Of a DNA stretch of 64,000 nt, positions 25,056-33,611 are shown piece after piece. The DNA comes from Halobacterium noricense (GTDB taxonomy: Archaea; Halobacteriota; Halobacteria; Halobacteriales; Halobacteriaceae). Within the stretch, counting starts at the first letter, position 1. The number at the start of each line of letters is the position of its first letter. The notes under the pieces are model-generated. The model did not search any database. It saw nothing but the letters and a program-made list of their open reading frames with translations, and was not told the DNA's origin. Position numbers and translations under genes: made by a program. The stretch is taken from the NCBI RefSeq assembly GCF_021233435.1, contig NZ_CP089468.1:310001-374000 (forward strand). The letters are read 5' to 3'.

Positions 25056-27197
25056 TCACTCGCCGGCCCTCCGCTGGAGGCGTTCGACCGTCGCGGTCTC
25101 GTCGGTCCGGAGGTCCGACAGCAGACCGAACAGCTCGTCGAACGCGGAGACGTCCTCGCGGTCGAGGTACTGGACGTACCGGCGTTTCTGCGCGAACTCC
25201 TCGTGGACGTCCTCGACGGGGCGGTCCGTGCGCGCGGCGAGCTGGTCGAAGAAGCCGACGGAATCCGCGCCGGCGAAGTCGAAGCCGCCGTCGGGCGTGC
25301 GCTCCAGTATCCGGCGGTAGTGAACCTCGCTGCCGTCCTTCTCGACGGTTTCGGTGTCGTCGCCGGCGTCGCCGACGAGCTCCACGATTTCGCCGACGTA
25401 GCGCTCGCCGTCGACGTGCCGCGGGAACACCACGAGGTCGACTTCGCGGAGGAGGTACGCGGGTACGCCCTGCTCGATGGCGCGGTTCACGAGCGTCTCG
25501 ACGTTCTCGGCGTGCGTCGTGCCGACGACGCCGTGGCCCGTGTTCAGGACGTTCGCGAAGCTCTCGAAGCTCTCCTCGGTGTTGATCTCCGCGATGACCT
25601 CCACGTCCGGATTCAGATAGTTCGTCTCGGTCATCAGGTCGGCCATCGAGACGCGCTTGAACTCGCGTTCGTGCTCGCGGGTCGTCAGGGAGACACCGGT
25701 CTCGTGGGGGAGTCGGACTTCGCGGCTGCCCTCGTCGATGCTGATGGGGCGGTCGTCGAAGGGGACGAAGGGCATGTGGGCGTTCATCAGCGTGGTCTTC
25801 CCGACGCCCGTCGGGCCGGAGAAGAGGACGACGCCGTGGTGCTCGTAGACCATCCACAGCAGCGCGACGACGTCCACGGAGACGGTGTCCTGCTGGAGCA
25901 AGTCCACGGGCGTCAGCGGCTCCGCGGCCTGTTTCCGGATGGAGACGTGCGGGCCGTCCTCGCTGATGACGGGGAGCGCGACCGCACAGCGAATCGTGAC
26001 GTCCGCGTCGACCTCCGCGGGTTCGAGGTTGACCTTCGCGGAGGGATTGGAGGCGTTCAACTCGACGCCGTCCCGCGCGGCCAACTGGGTAACGAGGTTG
26101 ACGAAGCGCTGCTCGTCGTCCAGCGAGAGGTTCGTCGGGAGGCGGGCGGCGGCCGCGCCGAGGCGGCCACGGGGAACGACTTTCACGCGCTCGCCGACGG
26201 CGTTCGCTTCGACGTCTTCGAGGCGGTCGTCGCGGATGGGGACCGTGAGTTCGCCGTCGCCGACGAAGTCCCGGAGCACGTAGTACGTCAGGTCGTCGAG
26301 GCGGTCGTCGCTGAAGCGGCGGCCGACCGGCGGCACCGCGAGGCCGTACTCGGCGAGCGCGGAGCGGACGCGGTGTCTGGTGGCGTCCAGCCACGCCCGC
26401 GTGTTGCGGACGGTAAGTCGGCGCGTGAGAAACGTGCGTGCGCGGTCGGCGACGAACGCCGCGCGGCCCTCCGCGTCGCCGAGCCGGCCTTCGACGTTGG
26501 CCTCCCAGATGCGGGACTTGCACTCCGCGATGAGTTCGTCGTCACCGGGGAGGCGGTCGGGTTCGCGGACGGCGTACTTGGTGTCGAAGGCGTCCCGACC
26601 GAGCACGCGCTCGCGGTAGACGACGACGGGGACGTCGAAATCCCGGAACGGGACGGTGTAGCGCGCGACGCGCTCGGAGAGGAAGCGGTCGAGGTGTGGT
26701 GGGTCGGCGGGCAAGCCGGTGATGGCGGGCGCGTACTCGCTGGTGTGGACGACCAGCGAGTCGGCCGCGGCGTCCGCGACTTCGACGCCGTCGTCGAGCG
26801 CGAGCGGCGTGAGGTCGCCGAGCCCCCGGAGTTCGCAGAGCGCGTGGAACTCGATGCGCCGGCGGGCGGCCCGCGAGCAGTCGGTGAGGCGAGCGAGCAC
26901 GCGGCGGTGTTTCTCGCCGAGGCCGGCGGCGACGCGCTCCCGCGTTCCCTCCCGGGTGCGTGGCCGGGCGATCTGGGCGTCCACGAAGTAGTCGGTGACG
27001 CGGGCGAGCGCCGTCTCGTCGCCGGCACCGAGCGGCGGCGTCCGGACGCCGTACGCGAACTCGCCGTCCCGCTCGGTGACGGTGACGACGACGCCGGGGT
27101 GGACTTCGTACTGGCTGCGGACGTCGGGTGCGTACCACGCGTCCGGGTCGTCCGGCGGCACCGGCGACGGGACGGCGTGGTCGGCGAGCATGGGCAT
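25056..27197 (-). CDS. Type II/IV secretion system ATPase (PilB/TadA-like)
   Basis: 713 aa. Walker A SGPTGVGKTTLMNAHMP near residue 460, Asp-box/Walker B region NPDVEVIAEINTEESF, and GVVGTTHAENVETLVNRAI (His box) define the GspE/PilB ATPase. The long N-terminal half is haloarchaea-type. It powers pilus assembly. The frame opens at a GTG at 27218, but a TATA-like GTTTTAAATT (27221-27230) predicts transcription near 27199, so the ATG at 27197 is the better leaderless start. First gene of a six-gene operon. Confidence 0.88.
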   Translation of the reverse strand: MPMLADHAVPSPVPPDDPDAWYAPDVRSQYEVHPGVVVTVTERDGEFAYGVRTPPLGAGDETALARVTDYFVDAQIARPRTREGTRERVAAGLGEKHRRVLARLTDCSRAARRRIEFHALCELRGLGDLTPLALDDGVEVADAAADSLVVHTSEYAPAITGLPADPPHLDRFLSERVARYTVPFRDFDVPVVVYRERVLGRDAFDTKYAVREPDRLPGDDELIAECKSRIWEANVEGRLGDAEGRAAFVADRARTFLTRRLTVRNTRAWLDATRHRVRSALAEYGLAVPPVGRRFSDDRLDDLTYYVLRDFVGDGELTVPIRDDRLEDVEANAVGERVKVVPRGRLGAAAARLPTNLSLDDEQRFVNLVTQLAARDGVELNASNPSAKVNLEPAEVDADVTIRCAVALPVISEDGPHVSIRKQAAEPLTPVDLLQQDTVSVDVVALLWMVYEHHGVVLFSGPTGVGKTTLMNAHMPFVPFDDRPISIDEGSREVRLPHETGVSLTTREHEREFKRVSMADLMTETNYLNPDVEVIAEINTEESFESFANVLNTGHGVVGTTHAENVETLVNRAIEQGVPAYLLREVDLVVFPRHVDGERYVGEIVELVGDAGDDTETVEKDGSEVHYRRILERTPDGGFDFAGADSVGFFDQLAARTDRPVEDVHEEFAQKRRYVQYLDREDVSAFDELFGLLSDLRTDETATVERLQRRAGE

Positions 27198-27220
27198 TAC
27201 GAGTAACTGGTTCGTCACTT

Positions 27221-27230
27221 AATTTAAAAC
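27221..27230 (-). promoter_or_regulatory. TATA box of the pilus-like operon
   Basis: AATTTAAAAC on the plus strand (GTTTTAAATT on the minus). Centre is about 28 bases from the ATG at 27197, the spacing of a leaderless haloarchaeal transcript. Shares the 112-base gap with the divergent DUF4129 gene. Confidence 0.55.
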
Positions 27231-27309
27231 TTCACGAATAGCACTGAAAACGAGTGTGGCGAGTGAACTGTTCGCAAGACCTATACTGTGCACATCGTAA
27301 ACGCCGGCA

Positions 27310-28257
27310 GTGGTCCGCAACCGACGCGCCCTCCTGGTCGCCCTCCTCTGCGTGCTCGCGGTGTCGCTGGCGGCCGCGACGCTCGCAAACCCCCAGCAGC
27401 CCGCCGGCGGCAGCGGCATCGGCGGCTCCGGGCCCGACCCCAGTGGCACCGCTGCCCAGTCCGGCGACGGCGGCGACGGCTTCGACAACCCCGAGCCCGC
27501 CGACGGCGAGGAGTCGTTCCGCCTCGAACCGGTGTGCGTCCCAATCCTCGCGACGCCGACCGCGGGCTTCGCCGTCTTCGGGTTCGCCCTGCTGCTCGGC
27601 CTCGTTGCGTACTGGCGCGACGGCATCGTGCCCGCGTTCATCGTCGTGTTCGTCACGTCGTCGGTGCTGTTCCCCGCGTGGCTGTTGCTCACCAACTGCA
27701 GCCGAGACATCGAGGGACGCGGCGGCAGCAGTCTCATCCCCGAACTCCCGTCCGACCCGGCACCTGGCGGCGAGGCCGGCGGCAGTGCCGGCAGCGAACT
27801 GTTGTTCTCGCCGCCGACCGTGCTCCTCGGCTTGCTCGCAATCGCCGTGTTGCTCGGCGCCGTCGCGTTCCGCGCGACCGGCGACGACGAACCACCCGAG
27901 CGCGAGCCCGTCCCCGAACCCGCTCCCGCGGCCGACGACGAGACGCTCGGCGCGCTCGGGAACGTCGCCGGCGACGCGGCTGACCGCATCGCCGCGGACG
28001 CGGACGTCGAGAACGAAGTGTACCGCGCGTGGCGGGAGATGACCGACCACCTCGACGTCGCCAACCCCGAGGCGAGCACGCCCGCGGAGTTCGCGGCCGC
28101 CGCCAGCGACGTCGGAATGGCCCGCGAGCACGTCGACGAACTCACGGACCTCTTCCGGTCGGTCCGGTACGGCGGCGCAGCGGTCACGGCGGACCGCGAG
28201 CAGCGCGCGGCCGACGCGCTCCGCGCCATTGAAGCCTCTTACGGGGGTGACGGGTAG
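27310..28257 (+). CDS. DUF4129-type membrane protein
   Basis: 315 aa. An N-terminal signal-like helix (ALLVALLCVLAVSLAAATLA), two to three further membrane segments (ILATPTAGFAVFGFALLLGLVAYW; VLLGLLAIAVLLGAVAF), and a C-terminal soluble DUF4129-like domain (EVYRAWREMTDHLDVA, STPAEFAAAASDVG). Such proteins travel with DUF58 and MoxR genes. GTG start at 27310 follows CCTATACTG about 27 bases upstream, a leaderless arrangement. First gene of a four-gene operon. Confidence 0.8.
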   Translation: MVRNRRALLVALLCVLAVSLAAATLANPQQPAGGSGIGGSGPDPSGTAAQSGDGGDGFDNPEPADGEESFRLEPVCVPILATPTAGFAVFGFALLLGLVAYWRDGIVPAFIVVFVTSSVLFPAWLLLTNCSRDIEGRGGSSLIPELPSDPAPGGEAGGSAGSELLFSPPTVLLGLLAIAVLLGAVAFRATGDDEPPEREPVPEPAPAADDETLGALGNVAGDAADRIAADADVENEVYRAWREMTDHLDVANPEASTPAEFAAAASDVGMAREHVDELTDLFRSVRYGGAAVTADREQRAADALRAIEASYGGDG

Positions 28258-28832
28258 TGCTGCGGCGCGTCCTGCTCGTCCTCGGCCTCGCGTTCACCGC
28301 GCTCGGCGTCGCCATAGCCGCCGCGCCCTCGATTGCGACCACGCTGCGGCTGCCGGACGTGCCGCGCGTCGTCGTCGCCGCGCTCGCAGTCGTGTTCGCG
28401 CTCGCGACACACGCCGCCCGCAAGAAGGTGGACTTCCGCGACCCCGACGAAGCGGTCGTGCGGGCGTCCGGCCTAGAGGGTCGCTACGAGCCGCCACGAC
28501 CCGGCGCGGAAATCGGCACGGAACTCGCTGTCGGCCCGCGGGACGGTGCGTCGAGCGCCGACACCCGCCTCCGGGAGCGCCTGCGCGTGCTCGCGGTGCG
28601 CGTGCTGTCCGACGCCGAGGGCTGGTCCGCGGACGAGGCGCACCGCCGCCTCGACGACGGCACGTGGACCGACGACCGCACCGCCGCCGCGCTGTTCGCC
28701 GAGGACGTCAACCCGGCAGCACAGCACCTCGTCGCCTCGTTCGCGGGCATCGAGTCGACCCACGAGCGCGAAGTCCGGCACGCGCTCGCCGAATTGGAAC
28801 GCCGCTCGGGCGTCGACGCCGGAGGTGACTGA
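28257..28832 (+). CDS. Haloarchaeal membrane-anchored protein of DUF58 operon
   Basis: 191 aa from GTG overlapping the previous stop by one base. Two N-terminal hydrophobic helices (VLLVLGLAFTALGVAIAAAP; VVVAALAVVFALATHAA) then a soluble helical domain (LRVLAVRVLSDAEGWSADEAHRRL). No characterised function; conserved between DUF4129 and DUF58 genes. Confidence 0.7.
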   Translation: MLRRVLLVLGLAFTALGVAIAAAPSIATTLRLPDVPRVVVAALAVVFALATHAARKKVDFRDPDEAVVRASGLEGRYEPPRPGAEIGTELAVGPRDGASSADTRLRERLRVLAVRVLSDAEGWSADEAHRRLDDGTWTDDRTAAALFAEDVNPAAQHLVASFAGIESTHEREVRHALAELERRSGVDAGGD

Positions 28833-28833
28833 C

Positions 28834-30195
28834 GTGAGTACGAGCACCACCGAGGCGGCCCCGCCAACCGGCGCGGACGGCGCGACTGACGCCGATTCGG
28901 ACGCCGAGGGAATCGGCACGACGCTCACGGGTGTGACCACGCGCGAGACGAACCGCTGGCGTGGCGTCACCGCGCTCTCGCTGCTCGCGGCCGCGGCCGG
29001 CATCGCGTCGTCGTCGCCGGCCGCGCTCCTGCTCGCCGTGCTCGGCGTCACGTACGCGGCCTACGGTGCGCTGTTCGCAGCGTCATCGCCGTCGCTGGCC
29101 GTCGAGCGGACGATTCACGCCGACGACCCCGAGCCCGGCGACGAGGTCGACGTGACGCTGTCGGTCACCAACGACGGCGCGTTCCTCCCGGACCTCCGCG
29201 TCGTCGACGACGTGCCCGCGGGCGTGGAGGTCGTCGACGGGTCGCCGCGGCTCGCGACCGCGCTCCGCTCGGGGAAGTCGGCGACGCTCCGGTACACCGT
29301 CGAGAGTCACCGCGGCCAGCACGACTTCGACTCGGTGCACGTCCGCGCGCGGGACCTCAGCGGGGCCCGCGAGACGGAAGCCACGATTCCGACGCCGTCG
29401 AGCGTCGCGTCCGTCCCCGAACTCCCCGACTTGTCGTCGTTCCCGCTGCGCGAGCAGACCGTCCAGCGCGTCGGCCGCGTCCCCACCTCGCAGGGCGGGT
29501 CGGGCGTGGAGTTCCACGCGACCCGCGAGTACCGGCCCGGCGACCCGCTCTCGCGCGTGGACTGGCACCGGCTCGCGCGAACCGGCGAACTCTCGACCGT
29601 CCAGTACCGCGAGGAGCGCGCCGCGACCGTCGTCGCCGTCGTGGACGCCCGCGACGCAGCGCACGTCGCCGACGAGAACGGGGAGGACGCCGTCGAGTAC
29701 GGCGTCGAAGCCGCGGGCGGGGTCGCGTCCGCGCTGCTCGACGCCGGCGACCGCGTGGGCGTCGCCGCGTTCGGCCCACACTGGGAGTGGCTCGCGCCCG
29801 GGACGGGCCGCGACCACCGCGCCCGCCTCCGGGACGCGCTCGCTCGCGGCCGGGGGTTCGCCGCGCTCGCCCCGGACCGCCGGTTCCTCGGCGCGCTCGT
29901 GTTCCGCCGGCTCCGCAAGCACCTGCCCGCGGACGCGCAGGTCGTGTTCTGTTCGCCGCTGGCCGACGACAACGCCGCCGAGTACGTCCGCCGGCTCGAA
30001 GCCGGTGGCAACCCGGTGACGGTGGTATCGCCGGACGTCACCGGCACCGACACGCTCGGCCAGCAGGTCGCGCGCATCGAGCGCGCCACCCGGATTCGGT
30101 CGCTGCGCCGCGCGGGCGTCCGCGTCGTCGACTGGCCGGCCGAGGACTCGTTCCCGGTCGCCGTCGCTACTGCCAGCCGGAGGTGGTCGCAGTGA
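28834..30195 (+). CDS. DUF58 domain protein
   Basis: 453 aa, GTG start one base after the previous stop. A Ser/Thr/Asp-rich N-terminus, two membrane helices (residues 42-90), a CARF-like beta domain with conserved repeat (VDVTLSVTNDGAFLPDLRVVDD), then DUF58 proper: EFHATREYRPGDPLSRVDWHRLARTGEL, a von Willebrand A-like fold. Works with MoxR ATPases in assembling or maturing envelope protein complexes in other prokaryotes. The moxR gene is convergent here. Confidence 0.85.
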   Translation: MSTSTTEAAPPTGADGATDADSDAEGIGTTLTGVTTRETNRWRGVTALSLLAAAAGIASSSPAALLLAVLGVTYAAYGALFAASSPSLAVERTIHADDPEPGDEVDVTLSVTNDGAFLPDLRVVDDVPAGVEVVDGSPRLATALRSGKSATLRYTVESHRGQHDFDSVHVRARDLSGARETEATIPTPSSVASVPELPDLSSFPLREQTVQRVGRVPTSQGGSGVEFHATREYRPGDPLSRVDWHRLARTGELSTVQYREERAATVVAVVDARDAAHVADENGEDAVEYGVEAAGGVASALLDAGDRVGVAAFGPHWEWLAPGTGRDHRARLRDALARGRGFAALAPDRRFLGALVFRRLRKHLPADAQVVFCSPLADDNAAEYVRRLEAGGNPVTVVSPDVTGTDTLGQQVARIERATRIRSLRRAGVRVVDWPAEDSFPVAVATASRRWSQ

Positions 30196-30689
30196 GCGAG
30201 TTCGACGCGCGCCCGCCCACGCTCGCTGTCGTTCCTGCGACCGCCGCCGCCGCGCTCGTCGTGCTCCCGGTCGCAGCGGGCTCGACGGCCGGCCTCGTGC
30301 TCGCCGGCCCGGGTGCTGCAGCTGTCGTCTTCGGCGCCCGTAGCGCGACCCGGTCGTACGTCACGCTCGGCGGTACGTTCGCCTTCCTCGGTGTCGCCGT
30401 CGGCGCCGCGACTGGCCTTCCCACCGCGCTCGCGCTGATTGCGGGCATCGCCGCGCTCGTCGCCTACGACACCGGCGAGCACGCGGTCACGCTCGGCGTC
30501 GACGTCGGCGCGGACGCGGCGGTCGCACAGTCCATCGCCGTCCACACCGCCGGGAGCGTCGCGGTCGCGTCGCTGGCCGCCGCTCTCGGGTTCGGTATCT
30601 ACCAGTTCGGCCCCACAAGTCTCCCCGTGACCGGTTTGGTTGCGCTGCTGTTCGCGGCCGTCTTCCTCGCCTACGTGCTCGGCGACTGA
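30192..30689 (+). CDS. Small polytopic membrane protein
   Basis: 165 aa, GTGA overlap with DUF58. Nearly all hydrophobic: about five membrane helices (LAVVPATAAAALVVLPVAAG, GLVLAGPGAAAVVFGAR, GTFAFLGVAVGAATGLPTAL, VAVASLAAALGFGIYQFG, LVALLFAAVFLAYVLG). Its 3' end overlaps the convergent moxR gene by 19 bases. Function unknown; conserved with this operon. Confidence 0.7.
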   Translation: MSEFDARPPTLAVVPATAAAALVVLPVAAGSTAGLVLAGPGAAAVVFGARSATRSYVTLGGTFAFLGVAVGAATGLPTALALIAGIAALVAYDTGEHAVTLGVDVGADAAVAQSIAVHTAGSVAVASLAAALGFGIYQFGPTSLPVTGLVALLFAAVFLAYVLGD

Positions 30690-31639
30690 CTCTCGATGGT
30701 CGGCACCGGCACCGAGTCGAGCACGTCGTCGACGACCTCGCGCTTGTCCGTGTTCTCGACGGCCGCGTCCGGCGTCAACACGAGCCGGTGCGCGAGCACG
30801 TTCGGCGCCAGCCGCTTCACGTCCTCGGGAACGACGTACTCCCGCCCGCGGAGCACCGCGCGTGCCCGTGCCGTCTCGAACAGCCGCTGGGTGCCGCGCG
30901 GGCTCACGCCCACCTCGACGCGGCGGTCCTCGCGCGTCTCCCGCGCCACCGACACGACGTACTGGAGGAGGTCGTCGTCGACGCGCACGTCCTCGGCGAC
31001 CGCCCGTACCGCCTGCACGCGCTCGGCGTCGAGGACCGACTCGACGCCCGGGCTGCGCGACGACCGCCCCGCACGCCGTCGGAGGAGTTCCAGTTCGCCG
31101 GCTTCGTCCGGGTAGCCGATGCCCGCCTTCGCGACGAACCGGTCCATCTGGGCCTCGGGGAGCGGGAAGGTCCCCTCCTGCTCGACGGGGTTCTGGGTCG
31201 CGATGACCAAAAAGGGCTCCGGCAGCGCCATCGTCTCCCCGTCGATGGTCGCCTGCCCTTCCTCCATCGCCTCGAGGAGTGCGGCCTGTGTCTTGGGGGG
31301 TGCGCGGTTGATTTCGTCCGCCAGCAACACGTTTGCGAACACCGGCCCGGGCTGGAACTCGAACTCTCGGGACTTCTCGTTGAACACGTGCGTCCCCAGC
31401 ACGTCCGCCGGCAGCAGGTCCGGCGTGAACTGGATGCGGCTGAAATCGAGGCCGAGGGCGGTCGCGACGCTACGCGCGGTCAGCGTCTTCCCGGTGCCCG
31501 GAACGTCTTCGAGGAGGACGTGGCCGTCGGCCAGGAACCCGACGAGGACCGTTTCGAGGAACTCGCGGTCGGTCACGACCGCGCGCTCGACTTCGCTCAG
31601 GACGGCGTCGCAGTCGTCACTCGCAGCAGTGACGTCCAT
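30671..31639 (-). CDS. MoxR-family AAA ATPase
   Basis: 322 aa. Walker A EDVPGTGKT at 44-52, Walker B NVLLADEINRAPPKTQAALLEAMEEGQ, sensor region FLVIATQNPVEQEGTFPLPEAQMDRF, and a C-terminal lid VSPRGTQRLFETARARAVL. A chaperone-like AAA+ protein; partner candidates are the DUF58 and DUF4129 proteins encoded opposite. Convergent rather than co-directional with them. Confidence 0.9.
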   Translation of the reverse strand: MDVTAASDDCDAVLSEVERAVVTDREFLETVLVGFLADGHVLLEDVPGTGKTLTARSVATALGLDFSRIQFTPDLLPADVLGTHVFNEKSREFEFQPGPVFANVLLADEINRAPPKTQAALLEAMEEGQATIDGETMALPEPFLVIATQNPVEQEGTFPLPEAQMDRFVAKAGIGYPDEAGELELLRRRAGRSSRSPGVESVLDAERVQAVRAVAEDVRVDDDLLQYVVSVARETREDRRVEVGVSPRGTQRLFETARARAVLRGREYVVPEDVKRLAPNVLAHRLVLTPDAAVENTDKREVVDDVLDSVPVPTIESQSPST

Positions 31640-31740
31640 AGGCGTTCGTTCACCCCGTCGCGTTTAGTGGTATCGGTTGACACGACCTCGCTCCCGCCAA
31701 CCGTAATCCCTAAATCCGACAACGGCGTTCTCCCGAACGA

Positions 31741-31825
31741 GCCGAGGTAGCCTAGCCTGGCCAAGGCGGTTGCTTCGAGAGCAACTGTCCTCACGGACTC
31801 GAGCGTTCAAATCGCTCCCTCGGCG
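31741..31825 (+). tRNA. tRNA-Ser (CGA anticodon)
   Basis: Acceptor GCCGAGG pairs with CCTCGGC, discriminator G. Anticodon stem GTTGC/GCAAC with loop TTCGAGA, anticodon CGA. Long variable arm GTCC-TCAC-GGAC identifies a class II tRNA-Ser. T arm GAGCG-TTCAAAT-CGCTC. A box A-like CTAAATCC lies about 30 bases upstream. Confidence 0.95.
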
Positions 31826-31911
31826 CTTCTCTCCGACGCTGCACGACCGGTTAGATGTAGCTAGGCCTTTCTAACCACTCTCGATAAATCTCACCTCACA
31901 CGAGCACGAAT

Positions 31912-31919
31912 TTTAAGTA
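31912..31919 (+). promoter_or_regulatory. TATA box of tnpB
   Basis: TTTTAAGT lies about 26 bases before the GTG start at 31942, as for a leaderless transcript, which suggests that the tnpB gene is still expressed. Confidence 0.5.
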
Positions 31920-31941
31920 GTATCTCGATGACATCGGTCGT

Positions 31942-33195
31942 GTGGCCAGTGACTACGTGCGTCGGACGGCCATCACGCGTCTCTCCGTCGACGACGAGCA
32001 GCGCGAACTGCTCGAAGAGACGATTACGGAGTGGCGTCGCGGCTGCCAGATTGCTACAGACATGGCGTGGGAGAAGTGCCGCGCGAAGCGCGACGTGCAG
32101 TCGCTGGCGTACGATTCCGTTCGGGAGGAGACGGCGCTCGGTAGTCAACACGCGATTCTCGCGACGCATCAGGCGGCCGAGGCAATCAACAGTTGTCTCG
32201 AACGTCGCACGGACGGGAAGCCGGTGAGTAAACCAACGTTCACTGCGCCGACAGTCACGTACGACGCGCGGTCGATGACGCTGTTCGACGACGACACCGT
32301 CTCACTGTCGACCTCGGATAGCCGCGTCCGTTGTCCGCTCGTCCTTCCCGACGACGAAGACGGCTATCAGCGCCAGTTCCTCGACTCGGACGAGTGGAGC
32401 GTCACTGAGAGTACGCTTACTGTCCGAGACGGCGACTTCTTCCTGCACCTCGGATTTCGACGCCACAAGACTGACGCCGAGCGTGATACCGCCGAGGACG
32501 GGACGGTCCTCGGGGTAGACCTCGGCGTAGAGAACCTCGTGGTCACCAGCACGGCATCGTTCGTCAGCGGTCGACGGTTGACGCATCGACTTTGCGAGTT
32601 CGAGAACGTGCGCGCAGGACTACAACAGACGGGCACTCGTAGCGCACACCGTACTCTCACCCGAGCGAGCGGCCGTCAGCTGCGCTACATTCGGGACATC
32701 GCCCACCGCGCCGCGAACGACATCGTCGCGGAGGCGAGACGATTCGACTGTGACGTTATCGCGTTCGAGGATTTGACTGGAATTCGCGACCGGACGAACG
32801 CAGCCTGGGGACACAGGTGGACGTTCCGTACCATCTACGAGTACGTCGAATACAAAGCCGAAGCCGCCGGTATCTCTGTTCAGCAGGTCGATTCTGCCAA
32901 CACGTTGGTTCGCTGTGCGGAGTGCGGCTTCACGTCGGCGGCGAATCGCCGTTCACGCGCGCACTTCCAGTGCCAAGAGTGTGGAACTGAGGCGAACGCG
33001 GACTACAACGCGGCGAAGAACGTCGGATTGCGGTACGTCCGTCGCGGCCAACAGTCGTCACGACGGACGGGCGACAGCCAACTCGCCCTGAAGTCCGGAA
33101 CCGTGACGCCGAACGGCCAGTTCTCGGCCTACCCGGACGGGTTCGAGGCAGAGTTCACGGACAACCCCGAACGTTCGGTGACGTCGTCGGACTGA
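31942..33195 (+). CDS. tnpB: TnpB, RNA-guided nuclease of IS200/IS605-type element
   Basis: 417 aa, full length. RuvC catalytic residues are present: Asp193 in GVDLGVEN, Glu276 in IAFEDLTGIR and Asp354 in ANADYNAAKN. The zinc ribbon is Cys325/328 and Cys344/347. N-terminal RRTAITRLSVDDEQRELLEE is the usual helical start. Known TnpBs cut DNA with an RNA guide from the transposon end and favour its retention. No TnpA (Y1) gene is nearby, so it is a solitary element. It lies 116 bases after tRNA-Ser. The guide RNA would cover the gene's 3' end and adjacent bases. Confidence 0.9.
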   Translation: MASDYVRRTAITRLSVDDEQRELLEETITEWRRGCQIATDMAWEKCRAKRDVQSLAYDSVREETALGSQHAILATHQAAEAINSCLERRTDGKPVSKPTFTAPTVTYDARSMTLFDDDTVSLSTSDSRVRCPLVLPDDEDGYQRQFLDSDEWSVTESTLTVRDGDFFLHLGFRRHKTDAERDTAEDGTVLGVDLGVENLVVTSTASFVSGRRLTHRLCEFENVRAGLQQTGTRSAHRTLTRASGRQLRYIRDIAHRAANDIVAEARRFDCDVIAFEDLTGIRDRTNAAWGHRWTFRTIYEYVEYKAEAAGISVQQVDSANTLVRCAECGFTSAANRRSRAHFQCQECGTEANADYNAAKNVGLRYVRRGQQSSRRTGDSQLALKSGTVTPNGQFSAYPDGFEAEFTDNPERSVTSSD

Positions 33196-33302
33196 GAAAG
33201 ACGGGGCGTTGGTATCTCCTCCTCGGCGCTTCGCTTCGACGCGACCGTTTTGTTCCAATTGAATCCAACGCTTCCTCGAAAGCCCCGGCGCGGTCGCCCG
33301 TC

Positions 33303-33546
33303 GGGAGACTCGCAGTGCTCGTCTCCCGTGGTCTCGTTCGCTGCACTCACGAGACTCCCGCGGCTCGCTGCGCTCCTCGCTTCGCTGCGGTGCTTGCGTC
33401 GTCCTCAGAACGCTGCGCGTTCTGATGGGCTGCGGAAGACGCGATGCGTCTTCCGAACGCCGGGGTTCGGCGACCGCGCCGCCCCTTTCAGTCCCGGAAG
33501 ACTCACTGCGTTCGTCTTCCGACCCTCGCGAACGCGTAGCGTTCGC
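33303..33546. repeat. Cluster of short perfect palindromes after tnpB
   Basis: In the 416-base gap between tnpB and the isopropylmalate/citramalate synthase gene: GGGAGAC/GTCTCCC (33303-33327), GTCTCGT/ACGAGAC (33331-33355), CAGAACGC-TGC-GCGTTCTG (33406-33424), GGAAGACGC-GAT-GCGTCTTCC (33434-33454), GGAAGAC/GTCTTCC (33496-33520), and GCGAACGC-GTA-GCGTTCGC (33528-33546). No ORF. The same stem cores recur inside the DUF2070 gene. Confidence 0.7.
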
Positions 33547-33611
33547 TCAGTCCCGCCCTGTGTTAGTGGAACAGCCGATTACGCGGGCCGCGAAAATCAG
33601 CGGAGCGTCCG

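Noticed and set aside
25203-27206. 667-residue plus-strand ORF
   Set aside because: Exactly antisense to the secretion ATPase, low-complexity Val/Asp/Arg composition.
33303-33546. CRISPR array
   Set aside because: The palindromes are not identical direct repeats with regular spacers; no cas gene is intact nearby. No CRISPR array was seen anywhere in the window.
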